Source: JAPLNB01 sp964451955
Lineage (GTDB): Bacteria; Planctomycetota; Phycisphaerae; Tepidisphaerales; Tepidisphaeraceae
Direction: 5' to 3'
Assembly: GCA_964451955.1 (NCBI GenBank)
Contig: CAYVKG010000028.1
Span: forward strand, 1 to 49,355
Length of the DNA: 49,355 nt
In this document: in pieces, positions 17,675 to 26,534 of the stretch
Layout: every line of letters begins with the position of its first letter
Numbering within the stretch: position 1 is the first letter of the stretch
Notes under the pieces: model-generated
What the model was told of the DNA's origin: nothing
Databases searched by the model: none
The model's input: the letters and a program-made list of their open reading frames with translations, nothing else
Translations under genes and position numbers: made by a program

Positions 17675-18801
17675 GGCTCACCAAGCCCTTTTTGCGCAAG
17701 CAACGGACCCAACGCTTCCTTCAACTCCCGAATAAAACGCTCCGGGCCAAACTGACCGGCCCAGACAGCCAGCCGGTGCCGATCAATTCGATGGTGCAGT
17801 TGCTCAAACCGCTCAACAGCCCTGACCAGTCCGTCAACTGACTCAGGAGTATACAGCAGACCTGTGGCAGAATCAGCACCCGCGCAGTCAATGTTCACCA
17901 CCGTCTCCAGCGCGCCACCCGCCGCTAAAGCGATCACCGGAGCACCGCAGGCGTTGGCCTCAAGAGGAACAAGCCCAAAGTCCTCCTCCCCCGGCATCAG
18001 CACTGCGCGACAACGACGGTAATGATCGCGGACCGTCTCGTTGCTCTGCCACCCCAACAACTGCACATTCCCCGGCAATGACCATGCCAGACGTCGGTAT
18101 TCAGGCCCCGACCCAATGATGCGCAGCGGCAAACGCAGCCGCCCAAATGCCGCAATCGCCTGGTCAACTCGCTTGTACGGCGACAACGCCGTAACCATCA
18201 GATAGAAGTCCTCACGCTCCACCCCCCCGTCAGCCGTGTAAAACTCCGTGTCTATCGGCGAATACACCACCCGCGACGAGCGACCGTAGCATGATCGGAT
18301 ACGCTCCGCCACGGCACGACTGTTCGCCAGGAATGACGTCACATGCCGCGAACTCCGCACGTCCCACGCCCGCAGGTATGCCCTCAGCCCTCGCAACGCA
18401 AGCCCGCTTAGCCCCATCTGCGAAGCATAGGCTTCCGCTGCATTCCAGATGTAACGCATCGGAGTAAAACAATAACAAACATGGATGCAATCCGGGGAGT
18501 GAAGCACACCCTTCGCCACGCAATGCGAGCACGAAATGACCAGGTCATACTCGGACGCCGGCAACCGCTCTATCGCCATCGGCATGACCGGCAATAGATG
18601 CCGGTAGTACCTCCCCACAAACGGCAGATCGTTCAACACACTCGTGATGATCCGCATCCCCTCAATGTGACGATCGCAGACGCCCGGTATGTGAATCAGC
18701 GTCAGCAGGTCGGCTTTCGGAAAGAGCCGGCAGATCAGGCTGAGAACCTTCTCGCCGCCTCGCATGCCCGTCAGCCAATCGTGAACAATCGCTATGCGCA
18801 T
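17650..18801 (-). CDS. GT4-family glycosyltransferase
   Basis: A 383-residue GT-B fold enzyme. The N-terminal Rossmann half begins MRIAIVHDWLTGMRGGEKVL, with the Gly-rich acceptor-side loop. The C-terminal half has VYSPIDTEFY, VTALSPYKRVDQAI, LRIIGSGPEYRRL and the EEDFGLVPLEANACGAPVIA donor-binding motif (the EX7E-type pair). It retains configuration and transfers a sugar, often mannose-like, from a nucleotide donor. ATG 18801 matches the family start; the frame extends to 19011 without family similarity. It lies 19 bases after the GT39-like gene and overlaps the next gene, within the same operon. Confidence 0.88.
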   Translation of the reverse strand: MRIAIVHDWLTGMRGGEKVLSLICRLFPKADLLTLIHIPGVCDRHIEGMRIITSVLNDLPFVGRYYRHLLPVMPMAIERLPASEYDLVISCSHCVAKGVLHSPDCIHVCYCFTPMRYIWNAAEAYASQMGLSGLALRGLRAYLRAWDVRSSRHVTSFLANSRAVAERIRSCYGRSSRVVYSPIDTEFYTADGGVEREDFYLMVTALSPYKRVDQAIAAFGRLRLPLRIIGSGPEYRRLAWSLPGNVQLLGWQSNETVRDHYRRCRAVLMPGEEDFGLVPLEANACGAPVIALAAGGALETVVNIDCAGADSATGLLYTPESVDGLVRAVERFEQLHHRIDRHRLAVWAGQFGPERFIRELKEALGPLLAQKGLGEPWSSGTIS

Positions 18802-18820
18802 CGTCAAGTGTGCGTTGGGG

Positions 18821-20449
18821 TCACGGAACCGGACTCGCTCGAACAATGCGGTAGATGTGAACGCTGTCGCTGGACCTCGGATCGCTGGGCGCAAACCGGC
18901 GAATCTCACGGAACCGCGACGTACCGAGCATCTCCCGCAGCGCGGGCGCGGCAACCGCCAACTCGTCATCACTGTAAACCAGAAAGGTCGGAACAGGGTC
19001 GCCGCCATCAATCCGAGCGAGCAACATCTCGGGCGTCAACTCATCCGTATAATAGTACTCCCCTCTGGCCTGCGAATAATGAAATATCCACGGGCTCCGC
19101 GCCAGGAAGAAATCACCGGGACCCGACATCTGTGCCAGACAAATGGCCGCATCGCGATAATGCGATTGGTTCTGCTTCAAAGGCTTCAGCGCGTGGAGCA
19201 GCATCGGGCAAAGCAACAACGGCAGCAGAACGTACGCAGCCCGAATGCGATACGACTGCGAAAACCGCTTCAGCGCGTCGCAAACCACGTAGCCTCCCAG
19301 AACCAGCCCCGCTCCCGCCAGCGGAGACAGCAGCAAACCCAGCAACAGCACGTGGCGGTAGTTCAGATACTTGTTGTGATGATGAAGGCCAAGCCCCAGC
19401 GGGATGAACGCCGCGGCCGCAATCACCATCATCGCCGCGCCGGCAGGTCTCGGCGCTGGGTCAAACGCCTTGTTCTGTCCACGCGAAATGAGTCGAAAAC
19501 CAATCCACAAAACGAGCCAGCCCAGTGCAAGAAAGAAAAGCACCGGATGCATCGCTTCCGTCAACTGATTCACAAGCTCTCGCATGCCAGACTCGTAACT
19601 GTTCCCGGTCATCGCCAGCGGAAAAACGCCGGAGAGCGGAACCAATTGGTCGATTCGCTTCTTCTTCGTCAGCGTCCCGATCGCCAACGCATACGGCGCG
19701 GCGCACGCGGCGGCAGAACCGACCGCAACGACGACAGAACCAACCGTCACTTTCCACGGCGTTGAGCGATTCCACAACTGGCTCGCCAACCAGAGCACCA
19801 CCGCCATCCCCACGACAACCAGCGATTCCGGTCGCACGAGATAACCGAGCCCCCCACAAATGCCAACGCCCAACGCCAACAAAATCGCCGAAGCACACCT
19901 CTCCTTCAGTCGCATCAATGCCACCAAAGCCATGAGCACCGCCCACGTCTGGAACGCCATCGCAAGAGCGTCGCTCATGACGTCCGCACCAAGAATCGCC
20001 CACTTGCGGGCGGCACAAAGCAACAAGGCCGACAACAACGCGATCCGCAAATCAAACGTGATCGCTGCAAACCCCCAGATGGCAACCGTCGCAACAAGCG
20101 CCGCAAGCAGCGACACGAGCCGGCCCGCCAGTTCCCAGGACGCTAGAGAATCCGACAGGCCAAACATGCCTAGAAATCGGTGCATCGCCGAAATGGCCGC
20201 GGGATACCCCACGTGGTACGAGTAGTTCTTGACGACGCCCGACGGGTCTACAGCCCATTCGCGAGCCATCTTGATGTACGTCACGCCGTCCCGCGAAATC
20301 ATCTCGGCGTGCCCGATCAGCCAGCCCCGGACCACGGTGGCGGCAACCAGAATCACCACCACCGACAACCACCCGAACGACGAGCGGTGAATCACCCCCG
20401 ACAAATCCGATGCATCACTCACGGGATTGAGCTCAGGTCGATCGGCCAT
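18821..20449 (-). CDS. GT39/ArnT-like membrane glycosyltransferase
   Basis: A 542-residue polytopic protein with about ten or eleven hydrophobic helices. The first periplasmic loop has RDGVTYIKMAREW and YHVGYP, matching the acidic residue and aromatic pattern of PMT/ArnT-type enzymes that use polyprenyl-phosphate sugars. The C-terminal ~90 residues are a soluble domain (EYYYTDELTPEMLLARI). It probably adds a sugar on the periplasmic face. It lies 27 bases downstream of the preceding glycosyltransferase in one operon. Exact donor and acceptor are not readable. Confidence 0.82.
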   Translation of the reverse strand: MADRPELNPVSDASDLSGVIHRSSFGWLSVVVILVAATVVRGWLIGHAEMISRDGVTYIKMAREWAVDPSGVVKNYSYHVGYPAAISAMHRFLGMFGLSDSLASWELAGRLVSLLAALVATVAIWGFAAITFDLRIALLSALLLCAARKWAILGADVMSDALAMAFQTWAVLMALVALMRLKERCASAILLALGVGICGGLGYLVRPESLVVVGMAVVLWLASQLWNRSTPWKVTVGSVVVAVGSAAACAAPYALAIGTLTKKKRIDQLVPLSGVFPLAMTGNSYESGMRELVNQLTEAMHPVLFFLALGWLVLWIGFRLISRGQNKAFDPAPRPAGAAMMVIAAAAFIPLGLGLHHHNKYLNYRHVLLLGLLLSPLAGAGLVLGGYVVCDALKRFSQSYRIRAAYVLLPLLLCPMLLHALKPLKQNQSHYRDAAICLAQMSGPGDFFLARSPWIFHYSQARGEYYYTDELTPEMLLARIDGGDPVPTFLVYSDDELAVAAPALREMLGTSRFREIRRFAPSDPRSSDSVHIYRIVRASPVP

Positions 20450-20476
20450 GCGGTCAACGAACTCCGGGAAAAAGGC

Positions 20477-21565
20477 TTATCGAACAATCATAGCGTATGC
20501 GCCAACAGTCCTTTGAGCCAGAGCCTCAAGCGTGTAGGTCTCAGAGACATGGCGAGCCAGCGCGTCAGATTCGCATCGGTCGCGGGCTAGAACCACCGCC
20601 TCACGCAGCGAATCAAGGTCTCCCGGATCAAAGTAGATCGCGCCCCCCTGCAAATACTCACGCACCGGGGGACAATCCGGCACAACAACGCAACAGCCCA
20701 TCACCGCTGCCTCCAGGTTGACCAGCCCGGGGGTCTCGAAGTGGCTCGGGCAGATGTGCGCACGCGCCCCCCGCATACGCTGAAGTATCTCGGAGTGCGG
20801 CAACGCACCCCAAAAAACATGCCGCCCCCCTGATTCCCGCACACACCGATCATAGTAGCGACGGTGCAGCCGCCGGGCCGCGCCAATGAACGTGATCGAC
20901 ACGTCCAACCCTCTCGTCGCGCGTATCAGGCCCAGCTGATTCTTACGCGGATCGAAATGCCCCACGCACAACAACTCCGTGCGTCGCGGCGCCGGGCCTT
21001 GACCCATCGCCTCCCGGCACTCAGCCAAATCAACGACATTCGGCACAACAACAAAACGCTGCGAACAACGGCATTCCTGCGCAATCAGATCGGCTTCCGC
21101 TTGTGAGTTGGGCAGCACGACCGACGCCGATTCGAGCAGGCGCCCACGACACCTGGAAAAACCGCTCTTCAATGCCAGCCGGATCGCGCCTCGTTCCAGC
21201 TGCGTTCGAGCCAGAAAATACCGAACCATGTTCTTGGCGTCTTCACGCCAGAAGTGACCGCGAGAACCATAAAGCGACGACCGAGGACGGGGACGACCCG
21301 TGGCCGGCCAGTAAATCGGCGACAACGCAATCGGCTTCCGCGCCTTCAACGCGGCAAGCAGGTAAATGTACGTCTCATGCGGTCGTTCCAGGTGAAATAG
21401 ATGCACAACGTCAAATCCACCCAACTCAATCGATGGATCGGATGTCACCGTCACACAATGCCCCCACTGCCGCAACGACTTCGCCGTGGCCAACACCTGC
21501 ACCGTGTCCCCACCCGGCAAATCGGTCAGATCGGGGCGAACGAAAAATACGACGTTGAATGGCAT
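20477..21565 (-). CDS. GT4-family glycosyltransferase
   Basis: A 362-residue GT-B enzyme. The N-terminal half has GGDTVQVLATAKSLRQWGH and FDVVHLFHLERP. The C-terminal half has VVPNVVDLAECREAM, LLCVGHFDPRKNQLGLI, ARAHICPSHFETPGLVNLEA (a donor site of E-x7-E type) and GCCVVVPDCPPVREYL. ATG 21565 begins a natural Rossmann strand (PFNVVFFVRP); the frame to 21757 extends into the upstream gene. Its neighbours on both sides are glycosyltransferases, with gaps of 22 and 27 bases. Confidence 0.87.
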   Translation of the reverse strand: MPFNVVFFVRPDLTDLPGGDTVQVLATAKSLRQWGHCVTVTSDPSIELGGFDVVHLFHLERPHETYIYLLAALKARKPIALSPIYWPATGRPRPRSSLYGSRGHFWREDAKNMVRYFLARTQLERGAIRLALKSGFSRCRGRLLESASVVLPNSQAEADLIAQECRCSQRFVVVPNVVDLAECREAMGQGPAPRRTELLCVGHFDPRKNQLGLIRATRGLDVSITFIGAARRLHRRYYDRCVRESGGRHVFWGALPHSEILQRMRGARAHICPSHFETPGLVNLEAAVMGCCVVVPDCPPVREYLQGGAIYFDPGDLDSLREAVVLARDRCESDALARHVSETYTLEALAQRTVGAYAMIVR

Positions 21566-21587
21566 GGAACTGACAACATCCGATGAA

Positions 21588-22727
21588 TTACGAACCGACG
21601 GCCGGCGCCGGAACCCGGTCCTTGACCACCGCCAGCAAATCGGCTGCTCGCTGCTCCCAGGTGTGTCGGCGCGCAAACGCCTTTCGGACGGCCTGCGAAT
21701 CGGTATCCTCCAGCGATCGACGGACACAATCGGCAAAACGGGCCGGAGTCTCGCCAACGAGCATCGGCGCCGGATCCGACGTCACGCCAAAACGCAACGA
21801 CGAAACCACCGGCTTCCCTAGTGCAAGATACTCGTACAGCTTGATCGGATCCGCCGAGTGAGAAACCACGTCGTTCTTGAACGGAATTAAGCATACATCA
21901 AAGGCGCCAATCCACCTTGGAACATCGCAGTACCGCTGAGCCGGAAATAACCGGATGTTCCGAACACGACGCAAACACGACACATCAACCCCAGCCCGCG
22001 TCGGACCAGCCAGCGCAAACGTCATCTCAGGAAGCTCCTCCGCCACAGCCACAAGCAGCGACAGATCAATCCACTCAAATAGCGCACCAATGAACCCCGC
22101 GATCGAGCCGCCTTTCCCGCCTGTGATGCCAGACCGCGGCAACGCCGGCGGCGGTGAATCCAGCCACGTGCTCTCCACACCATTGGGAATCAGCGCAACA
22201 CGCGAATGATCGACCCGCTGCCGAATCGATCGCTCAAGGGTCTCGCTGACTGTCGTAACAAGATCGCACTGCGACAAAAGCTCCCCATCCCATGTCCCCA
22301 TCACCGACGCCGTCGAATGCACACTCAGGTGGTCAATGTAATCGTAACACAGCAGACGATGCGGCAGACCCCGCAGAATCGGTGCCCACCACGGCGTGGA
22401 AACAACAACTACGGCGTCGCCCATGTCAGGAATCTGCGATAGCAACCGCCGCTGAACACGCCTCACCCAGTACCGGCCGACCCCAGTGGAATGCAACCGC
22501 AAAAACGCGGGAAATGGAAAAACCCGCACAACGCCCGGATTGCCGACTACCGATTCCGCCCGCCTCAACGACGCCAGCCGGTACGCCGACGCCTTCAGGC
22601 TCGGCATCTCGACGAAATACACCCGGTGCCCCACAGCAGCCAGGGCGTCGGCCATGCGGCGAGTGCGACCACTGAGACAGTGATCGTAGCGGACGGCCGA
22701 CAAAAAAACGAACGGGATGGACCTCAT
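21588..22727 (-). CDS. GT-B glycosyltransferase, TuaH-like
   Basis: A 379-residue enzyme opening the five-gene glycosyltransferase operon. Visible features are HCLSGRTRRMADALAAVGHRV, VVVVSTPWWAPIL, YDYIDHLSVH (an acidic YDYxDxL motif seen in TuaH/WcaI-like enzymes), VALIPNGVESTW, IAGFIGALFEWIDLSLL and DPIKLYEYLALGKPVVSS. ATG 22727 lies 11 bases after a TATAAG box, so the mRNA leader would be only a few bases. The role is transfer of a sugar onto the lipid-linked glycan; specificity is unknown. Confidence 0.85.
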   Translation of the reverse strand: MRSIPFVFLSAVRYDHCLSGRTRRMADALAAVGHRVYFVEMPSLKASAYRLASLRRAESVVGNPGVVRVFPFPAFLRLHSTGVGRYWVRRVQRRLLSQIPDMGDAVVVVSTPWWAPILRGLPHRLLCYDYIDHLSVHSTASVMGTWDGELLSQCDLVTTVSETLERSIRQRVDHSRVALIPNGVESTWLDSPPPALPRSGITGGKGGSIAGFIGALFEWIDLSLLVAVAEELPEMTFALAGPTRAGVDVSCLRRVRNIRLFPAQRYCDVPRWIGAFDVCLIPFKNDVVSHSADPIKLYEYLALGKPVVSSLRFGVTSDPAPMLVGETPARFADCVRRSLEDTDSQAVRKAFARRHTWEQRAADLLAVVKDRVPAPAVGS

Positions 22728-22738
22728 CGCAGCCCCAC

Positions 22739-22767
22739 CTTATACCGCTCCATCCCCTCCCTGCGAA
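22739..22767 (-). promoter_or_regulatory. Promoter of the glycosyltransferase operon, near-leaderless
   Basis: On the minus strand TTCGCA (22762-22767) and TATAAG (22739-22744) are 17 bases apart. Only 11 bases separate the -10 box from the ATG at 22727, so the predicted leader is about 4-5 bases. Confidence 0.5.
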
Positions 22768-22857
22768 GGGCATCGCACCCATTTGACCCCCAAACAGCTA
22801 CCCTCCACATGCCAAGCGACTTGGCCCCTTGAGGCCCCCGCGCCGGCAAACCACCCC

Positions 22858-24141
22858 TCACGCCTCGTTGTACGCCGACGCACCCCGCGAACTCGAAGGG
22901 GCAACCGCTTCAATAGCAGACTTCATCAATGAGACCGAGACCGGCGATCGGCTGGGTTCCAAAGGCCCCAACGACATCTGGGCCGCCGCCGCTGAAAGAT
23001 ACTCCATCACGACTCGAACAATCCGGCCGGCAGCCTTGCCGTCGCCGTACAGCGATCCCCCCTTCGACATCGCGGCATACGCCACGGGGCTCTCCAGCAG
23101 CTCCGCCACCTCGGAAACGATCGTCTGCGACTCCGTCCCGACCAGTTTCGCCACCCCCGCCCAGATCGCTTCCGGACGCTCCGAATTCTCACGCATCACA
23201 AGCACAGGCTTGCCTAGAGCCGGCGCTTCTTCCTGCAACCCCCCCGAGTCCGTAAGCACAAGATAGCTCCGGCTCACAGCCGTCACGAATGCACCATACT
23301 CAAACGGTTCACATAGATGAATACGCGGATTGCCCCCCAGGAGACCCTCGACCACCGGCCGTACGCACGGATTCGGATGCATCGGCCAAAGAAACTGAAT
23401 CTGTGGATACCGCTCCGCCAACGTGGCGACCGCATGGCAGATCCGGCGGAGCGGCTTCCCAAAACTCTCGCGACGATGCGCCGTCACCAGAATCATCGGC
23501 TTCGAAGGATCCAGGGGAACGTCCAGCGGCACGTTGCGGTCGATCGCCAATAACAAGGCGTCAATCACCGGGTTTCCCACCACGTGAATCGTGTCCGGAT
23601 GAATCCCCTCGCGAACCAGGTTGCCCCGCGCCGACGCAGTCGGCGCAAAGTGCAGCGCGCACAGACGACTCGCCAAAAGACGATTCGCTTCCTCCGGAAA
23701 TGGCGAACGCAGATTCTGTGTCCGCAGCCCGGCCTCAACATGTGCAACAGGAATGTTCCGGTAGTAACACGCCAAAGCGGCCACAAACACCGTCGTCGTA
23801 TCCCCTTGCACCAATACAATGTCCGGCGACTCCGCCGCCAACGCCGCGTCCAGCTGCATCAACAATCGCGACGTCAGTTCCGGCAACGACTGATTCTCCT
23901 GCATGATGTCCAGGTCAACATCAGGAACAATCTCAAAAAAATCCAGCATCTGATCGACCAGGCCACGATGCTGGGCCGTCAGCAAAACCCGGCAACGGCA
24001 GTTGGCCTCACGCTGAAAGGCCCTCACCACCGGCGCCAACTTGATCAGTTCCGGGCGCGTTCCAATGCAACACAGAACGGTCTTTGGCCGTCCAGAACCG
24101 GTCAGAGTTGCTTCCCTTGCGTTCGCCACGAAGTCGCTCAC
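22858..24141 (-). CDS. wecB: UDP-N-acetylglucosamine 2-epimerase (non-hydrolysing)
   Basis: This enzyme interconverts UDP-GlcNAc and UDP-ManNAc, supplying ManNAc-type sugars for surface glycans. Family motifs are clear: CIGTRPELIKLAPVV at residues ~25-39, TAQHRGLVDQMLDFF, VQGDTTTVF, VAHVEAGLRTQN, FPEEANRLL, VTAHRRESFG, and TDSGGLQEEAPALGKPVLVMR. GTG 24141 gives 427 residues, with an N-terminal extension of ~20 residues and a C-terminal tail of ~35 beyond the usual ~375. An internal GTG at 24129 is possible. It stands alone between two glycosyltransferase units, with its own promoter. Confidence 0.93.
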   Translation of the reverse strand: MSDFVANAREATLTGSGRPKTVLCCIGTRPELIKLAPVVRAFQREANCRCRVLLTAQHRGLVDQMLDFFEIVPDVDLDIMQENQSLPELTSRLLMQLDAALAAESPDIVLVQGDTTTVFVAALACYYRNIPVAHVEAGLRTQNLRSPFPEEANRLLASRLCALHFAPTASARGNLVREGIHPDTIHVVGNPVIDALLLAIDRNVPLDVPLDPSKPMILVTAHRRESFGKPLRRICHAVATLAERYPQIQFLWPMHPNPCVRPVVEGLLGGNPRIHLCEPFEYGAFVTAVSRSYLVLTDSGGLQEEAPALGKPVLVMRENSERPEAIWAGVAKLVGTESQTIVSEVAELLESPVAYAAMSKGGSLYGDGKAAGRIVRVVMEYLSAAAAQMSLGPLEPSRSPVSVSLMKSAIEAVAPSSSRGASAYNEA

Positions 24142-24188
24142 CTGAAAAGCAAGACCTCCACGTCACCCCAAACACAGGCAGAGCCCCA

Positions 24189-24216
24189 TTACAAGGCAAC
24201 CGCCACCTAATCCAAC
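24189..24216 (-). promoter_or_regulatory. wecB promoter with TTGTAATGGGG core
   Basis: On the minus strand TTGGAT (24211-24216) and TGTAAT (24189-24194) are 16 bases apart, with GGGG right after the -10 box. The core TTGTAATGGGG is repeated exactly in the promoter of the GT2 gene at 25317. TGGCGG lies in the spacer of both. Confidence 0.6.
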
Positions 24217-24372
24217 ACCTCGCGGGTCAACCTGGAGGTCCATCTGACGACAAATCTCCATGCAGGATTCCCGGCCAGCGCATTATCGGTCCCGAAAGCC
24301 AAGCCCTGCTTCGAAACCATCCGTCATCACGACCGTGTCACCCGGCAAGAGTAGTGGGCTAACCCCGCAGCG

Positions 24373-25317
24373 TCAAGGCAAACCACGAGTCGGCCTGCTG
24401 GATTCGGCCAACCGCGCCCGCCGCCTCCCTCGATGCAGTGCCGCCGTCAAATACAGCCGCGATCGCAAAAAAAAGTTCAGCCGCCGCCCAACCCCGATGC
24501 TGGGCAATGGGCACAGGCTCTTCATAAAAAGAACCGCGGCTTCACGAAGCCATCCCCGCCGCGACGATTCGGAGTCCAGCCGCGATAACGAGAGACCCGC
24601 CTCTCTCGCGACACGCCATAGGCCGCACAACCTGATCCGATCCGCCGAAATATGATGCAGCACTGCGGCATCGGGCACCGTGCAAACAGCATAACCCGCA
24701 ACCATCGCCTTGAGCGAAAACTGCAAATCTTCTCCCCCAGCCAGATCCGCGCCCCGCCGACCCAACGCCGTGTCAAATCCGCCCAATTCCTCCCATGCGG
24801 ACTTCCTTATCGCCAGATTCGCCCCGTACGGCAACGAGCTAAATCCCTCCACTCGCCGAACACCACCAGATGGTACGTCGAACCGGCTGAACCAGCCTTC
24901 CAGCGATGCGTCATACCACCAAGGCAAATCTCCTGGAACGGATACCCGAATCGCCCCACCCACCACCGCAATCCCATCATCAACCGAAAACGGCTGCAGC
25001 AGATTCGCAAGCCATTGCGGACCCGCCGTCGCATCATCGTCTATGTACGCGATCAGACCAGCCCGCGCCTCCCGGGCACCCAGGTTCCTCGCATGCGAAA
25101 GCCCCGCTTCTCCCTCATGCAGCCAACGGACATCAACCGCTCCCCTCCGTGAATACTCGGGCGGTTCCCGCCGCACAGGTGCGTTGTCTACAACCAGAAC
25201 CTCAAATGATCCGCCCGGGATCACTTGTGACAACAGAGAATCCAGACAAACCAACGCATACTCCCAGCGACGATTGGTGCAGACAACCACGGTGGCGGCA
25301 AGCGGCAATGAAGTCAT
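24373..25317 (-). CDS. GT2-family glycosyltransferase
   Basis: A 314-residue GT-A fold inverting glycosyltransferase. It has ATVVVCTNRRWEYALVCLDSL at the N terminus, FEVLVVDNAP, AGLSHARNLGAREARAGLIAYIDDDA (the DxD metal site), LPYGANLAIRKSAWEELGGFD, and GGEDLQFSLKAMVAGY (ED motif). The C-terminal ~60 residues are basic and amphipathic (RGRRRARLAESSR), possibly membrane-associated. ATG 25317 has GGGGAAG six bases upstream and is preferred to the longer frame (25392). It is transcribed away from wzm/wzt. Confidence 0.87.
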   Translation of the reverse strand: MTSLPLAATVVVCTNRRWEYALVCLDSLLSQVIPGGSFEVLVVDNAPVRREPPEYSRRGAVDVRWLHEGEAGLSHARNLGAREARAGLIAYIDDDATAGPQWLANLLQPFSVDDGIAVVGGAIRVSVPGDLPWWYDASLEGWFSRFDVPSGGVRRVEGFSSLPYGANLAIRKSAWEELGGFDTALGRRGADLAGGEDLQFSLKAMVAGYAVCTVPDAAVLHHISADRIRLCGLWRVAREAGLSLSRLDSESSRRGWLREAAVLFMKSLCPLPSIGVGRRLNFFLRSRLYLTAALHRGRRRARLAESSRPTRGLP

Positions 25318-25685
25318 GTTCGCTTCCCCGGCAAATGTACGGGCCGGCTCAAGTCGGTGCTCCAACCCGACAACGCCTGCCAACCGACTCAATCCACCGC
25401 TCTCCCCATTACAATGACGCTGCCGCCAACGTCAAGGGACAGGCTTGACAGCCCAGCACATGCACCACGATAATCCCGCCGCTGGGACCGGCTTGAGTCT
25501 TGTCAGTACCAGCCCACTCCTCTGAGAGGCACTTGGCGCAGTGGTTGCGCCGAATTGGCTGATTCCGTCGCCGTTGCTGAATCAGTCGGCAGCGACTTGC
25601 GGGTACCCATATGGTTGCCGTATGACATCCTGTGCTTTCTCCGGGGTAGTCCCAAACGGTGATCGTCAGCAACGCTTGTCTTGGC
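25318..25685. promoter_or_regulatory. Divergent control region between GT2 gene and wzm
   Basis: This 368-base region separates the leftward GT2 gene from the rightward wzm/wzt pair. It holds the leftward promoter (25408-25435) and two inverted repeats. The first is GGCGCA (25535-25540) with TGCGCC (25546-25551), extendable by a wobble pair and an A-T pair. The second is CTGATTC (25559-25565) with GAATCAG (25579-25585). I find no clear rightward -35/-10 pair. The repeats could be operators or a short attenuator hairpin. Confidence 0.45.
25408..25435 (-). promoter_or_regulatory. GT2 gene promoter with TTGTAATGGGG core
   Basis: On the minus strand TTGACG (25430-25435) and TGTAAT (25408-25413) are separated by 16 bases, a strong sigma-70-type promoter. 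The predicted start is about 84 bases before the ATG at 25317. The -10 region TTGTAATGGGG is identical to that of wecB. Confidence 0.68.
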
Positions 25686-26534
25686 ATGGCCGCCGAAAAT
25701 CCCTCCATCTTCCGCTCCTCCCTGGCTTTGATGCTGGACATGCCTGCCCGGCTTTGGTCAAGACGTGAGTTGATCGCAAGAATGGCGCTGCGAGAGGTCG
25801 GCCAGCGATACCGGGGAACCTTCCTCGGAACCCTCTGGTCTTTTCTTATGCCCCTCTTGATGCTGACCGTTTACACCATCGTGTTCTCCGTGATCCTGCC
25901 GTCACGATGGCCCAATTCCGCCGAGGACAAGAGCCTCGGGTCTTTCGCCCTGACACTGCTTGCCGGCCTCATCCCGTTCACCGTTTTCTCCGAAGTCGTT
26001 GCACGTTCGCCAATGCTCGTCCTCAGCGTTCCCAATTACGTCAAACGAGTCGTCTTTCCCCTCGAAATCCTCCCGGTTGTGGCGTTGGCCTCATCGCTCA
26101 TCCACTCCCTCGTCGCCGTATCCGTGTTCCTCGTCGGCTCGCTGGTCTTCCGTGGAGGCATCTCACCTTTGATCTGGATGCTTCCCCTGATGTACCTGCC
26201 GCTTGTGCTGCTATGCCTTGGCGTCGCCTGGTTCCTGGCTTCGCTGGGAGTCTATATCCGCGACGTAGGCCAGGTCGTCGGATTCATCCTCCAGGCGCTC
26301 GTCTTCATGAGCCCCGTCTTCTACCCCGTGACCAGCGTGCCAAAATGGCTTCGCCCCGTCATGCACGCCAACCCCCTCACCTCGATCCTCGAAGGATTTC
26401 GCCATGCCCTCCTCGCCACCGAAGCGCCGGACTGGGGCATCTGGCTTTCCTGTTGCGGCGCAGCAGCGCTCCTGGCGGTTCTTGGCTATATTTTCTTCAT
26501 GAAGACCAAGTCCGGATTCGCGGACGTACTCTAA
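25686..26534 (+). CDS. wzm: ABC-2 type polysaccharide export permease (Wzm)
   Basis: A 282-residue inner-membrane permease. Residues ~20-35 (LWSRRELIARMALREVGQRYRGTFLG, read in parts) form the typical amphipathic interface helix. Six hydrophobic helices follow, with VFMSPVFYPVTSVPKWL and NPLTSILEGFRHALL near the end, both hallmarks of O-antigen/teichoic acid exporters. It moves lipid-linked glycan across the inner membrane with Wzt. ATG 25686 is chosen; a GTG at 25659 is in frame with GGGG 12 bases upstream. Its TAA overlaps the wzt ATG by one base (TAATG). Confidence 0.9.
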   Translation: MAAENPSIFRSSLALMLDMPARLWSRRELIARMALREVGQRYRGTFLGTLWSFLMPLLMLTVYTIVFSVILPSRWPNSAEDKSLGSFALTLLAGLIPFTVFSEVVARSPMLVLSVPNYVKRVVFPLEILPVVALASSLIHSLVAVSVFLVGSLVFRGGISPLIWMLPLMYLPLVLLCLGVAWFLASLGVYIRDVGQVVGFILQALVFMSPVFYPVTSVPKWLRPVMHANPLTSILEGFRHALLATEAPDWGIWLSCCGAAALLAVLGYIFFMKTKSGFADVL

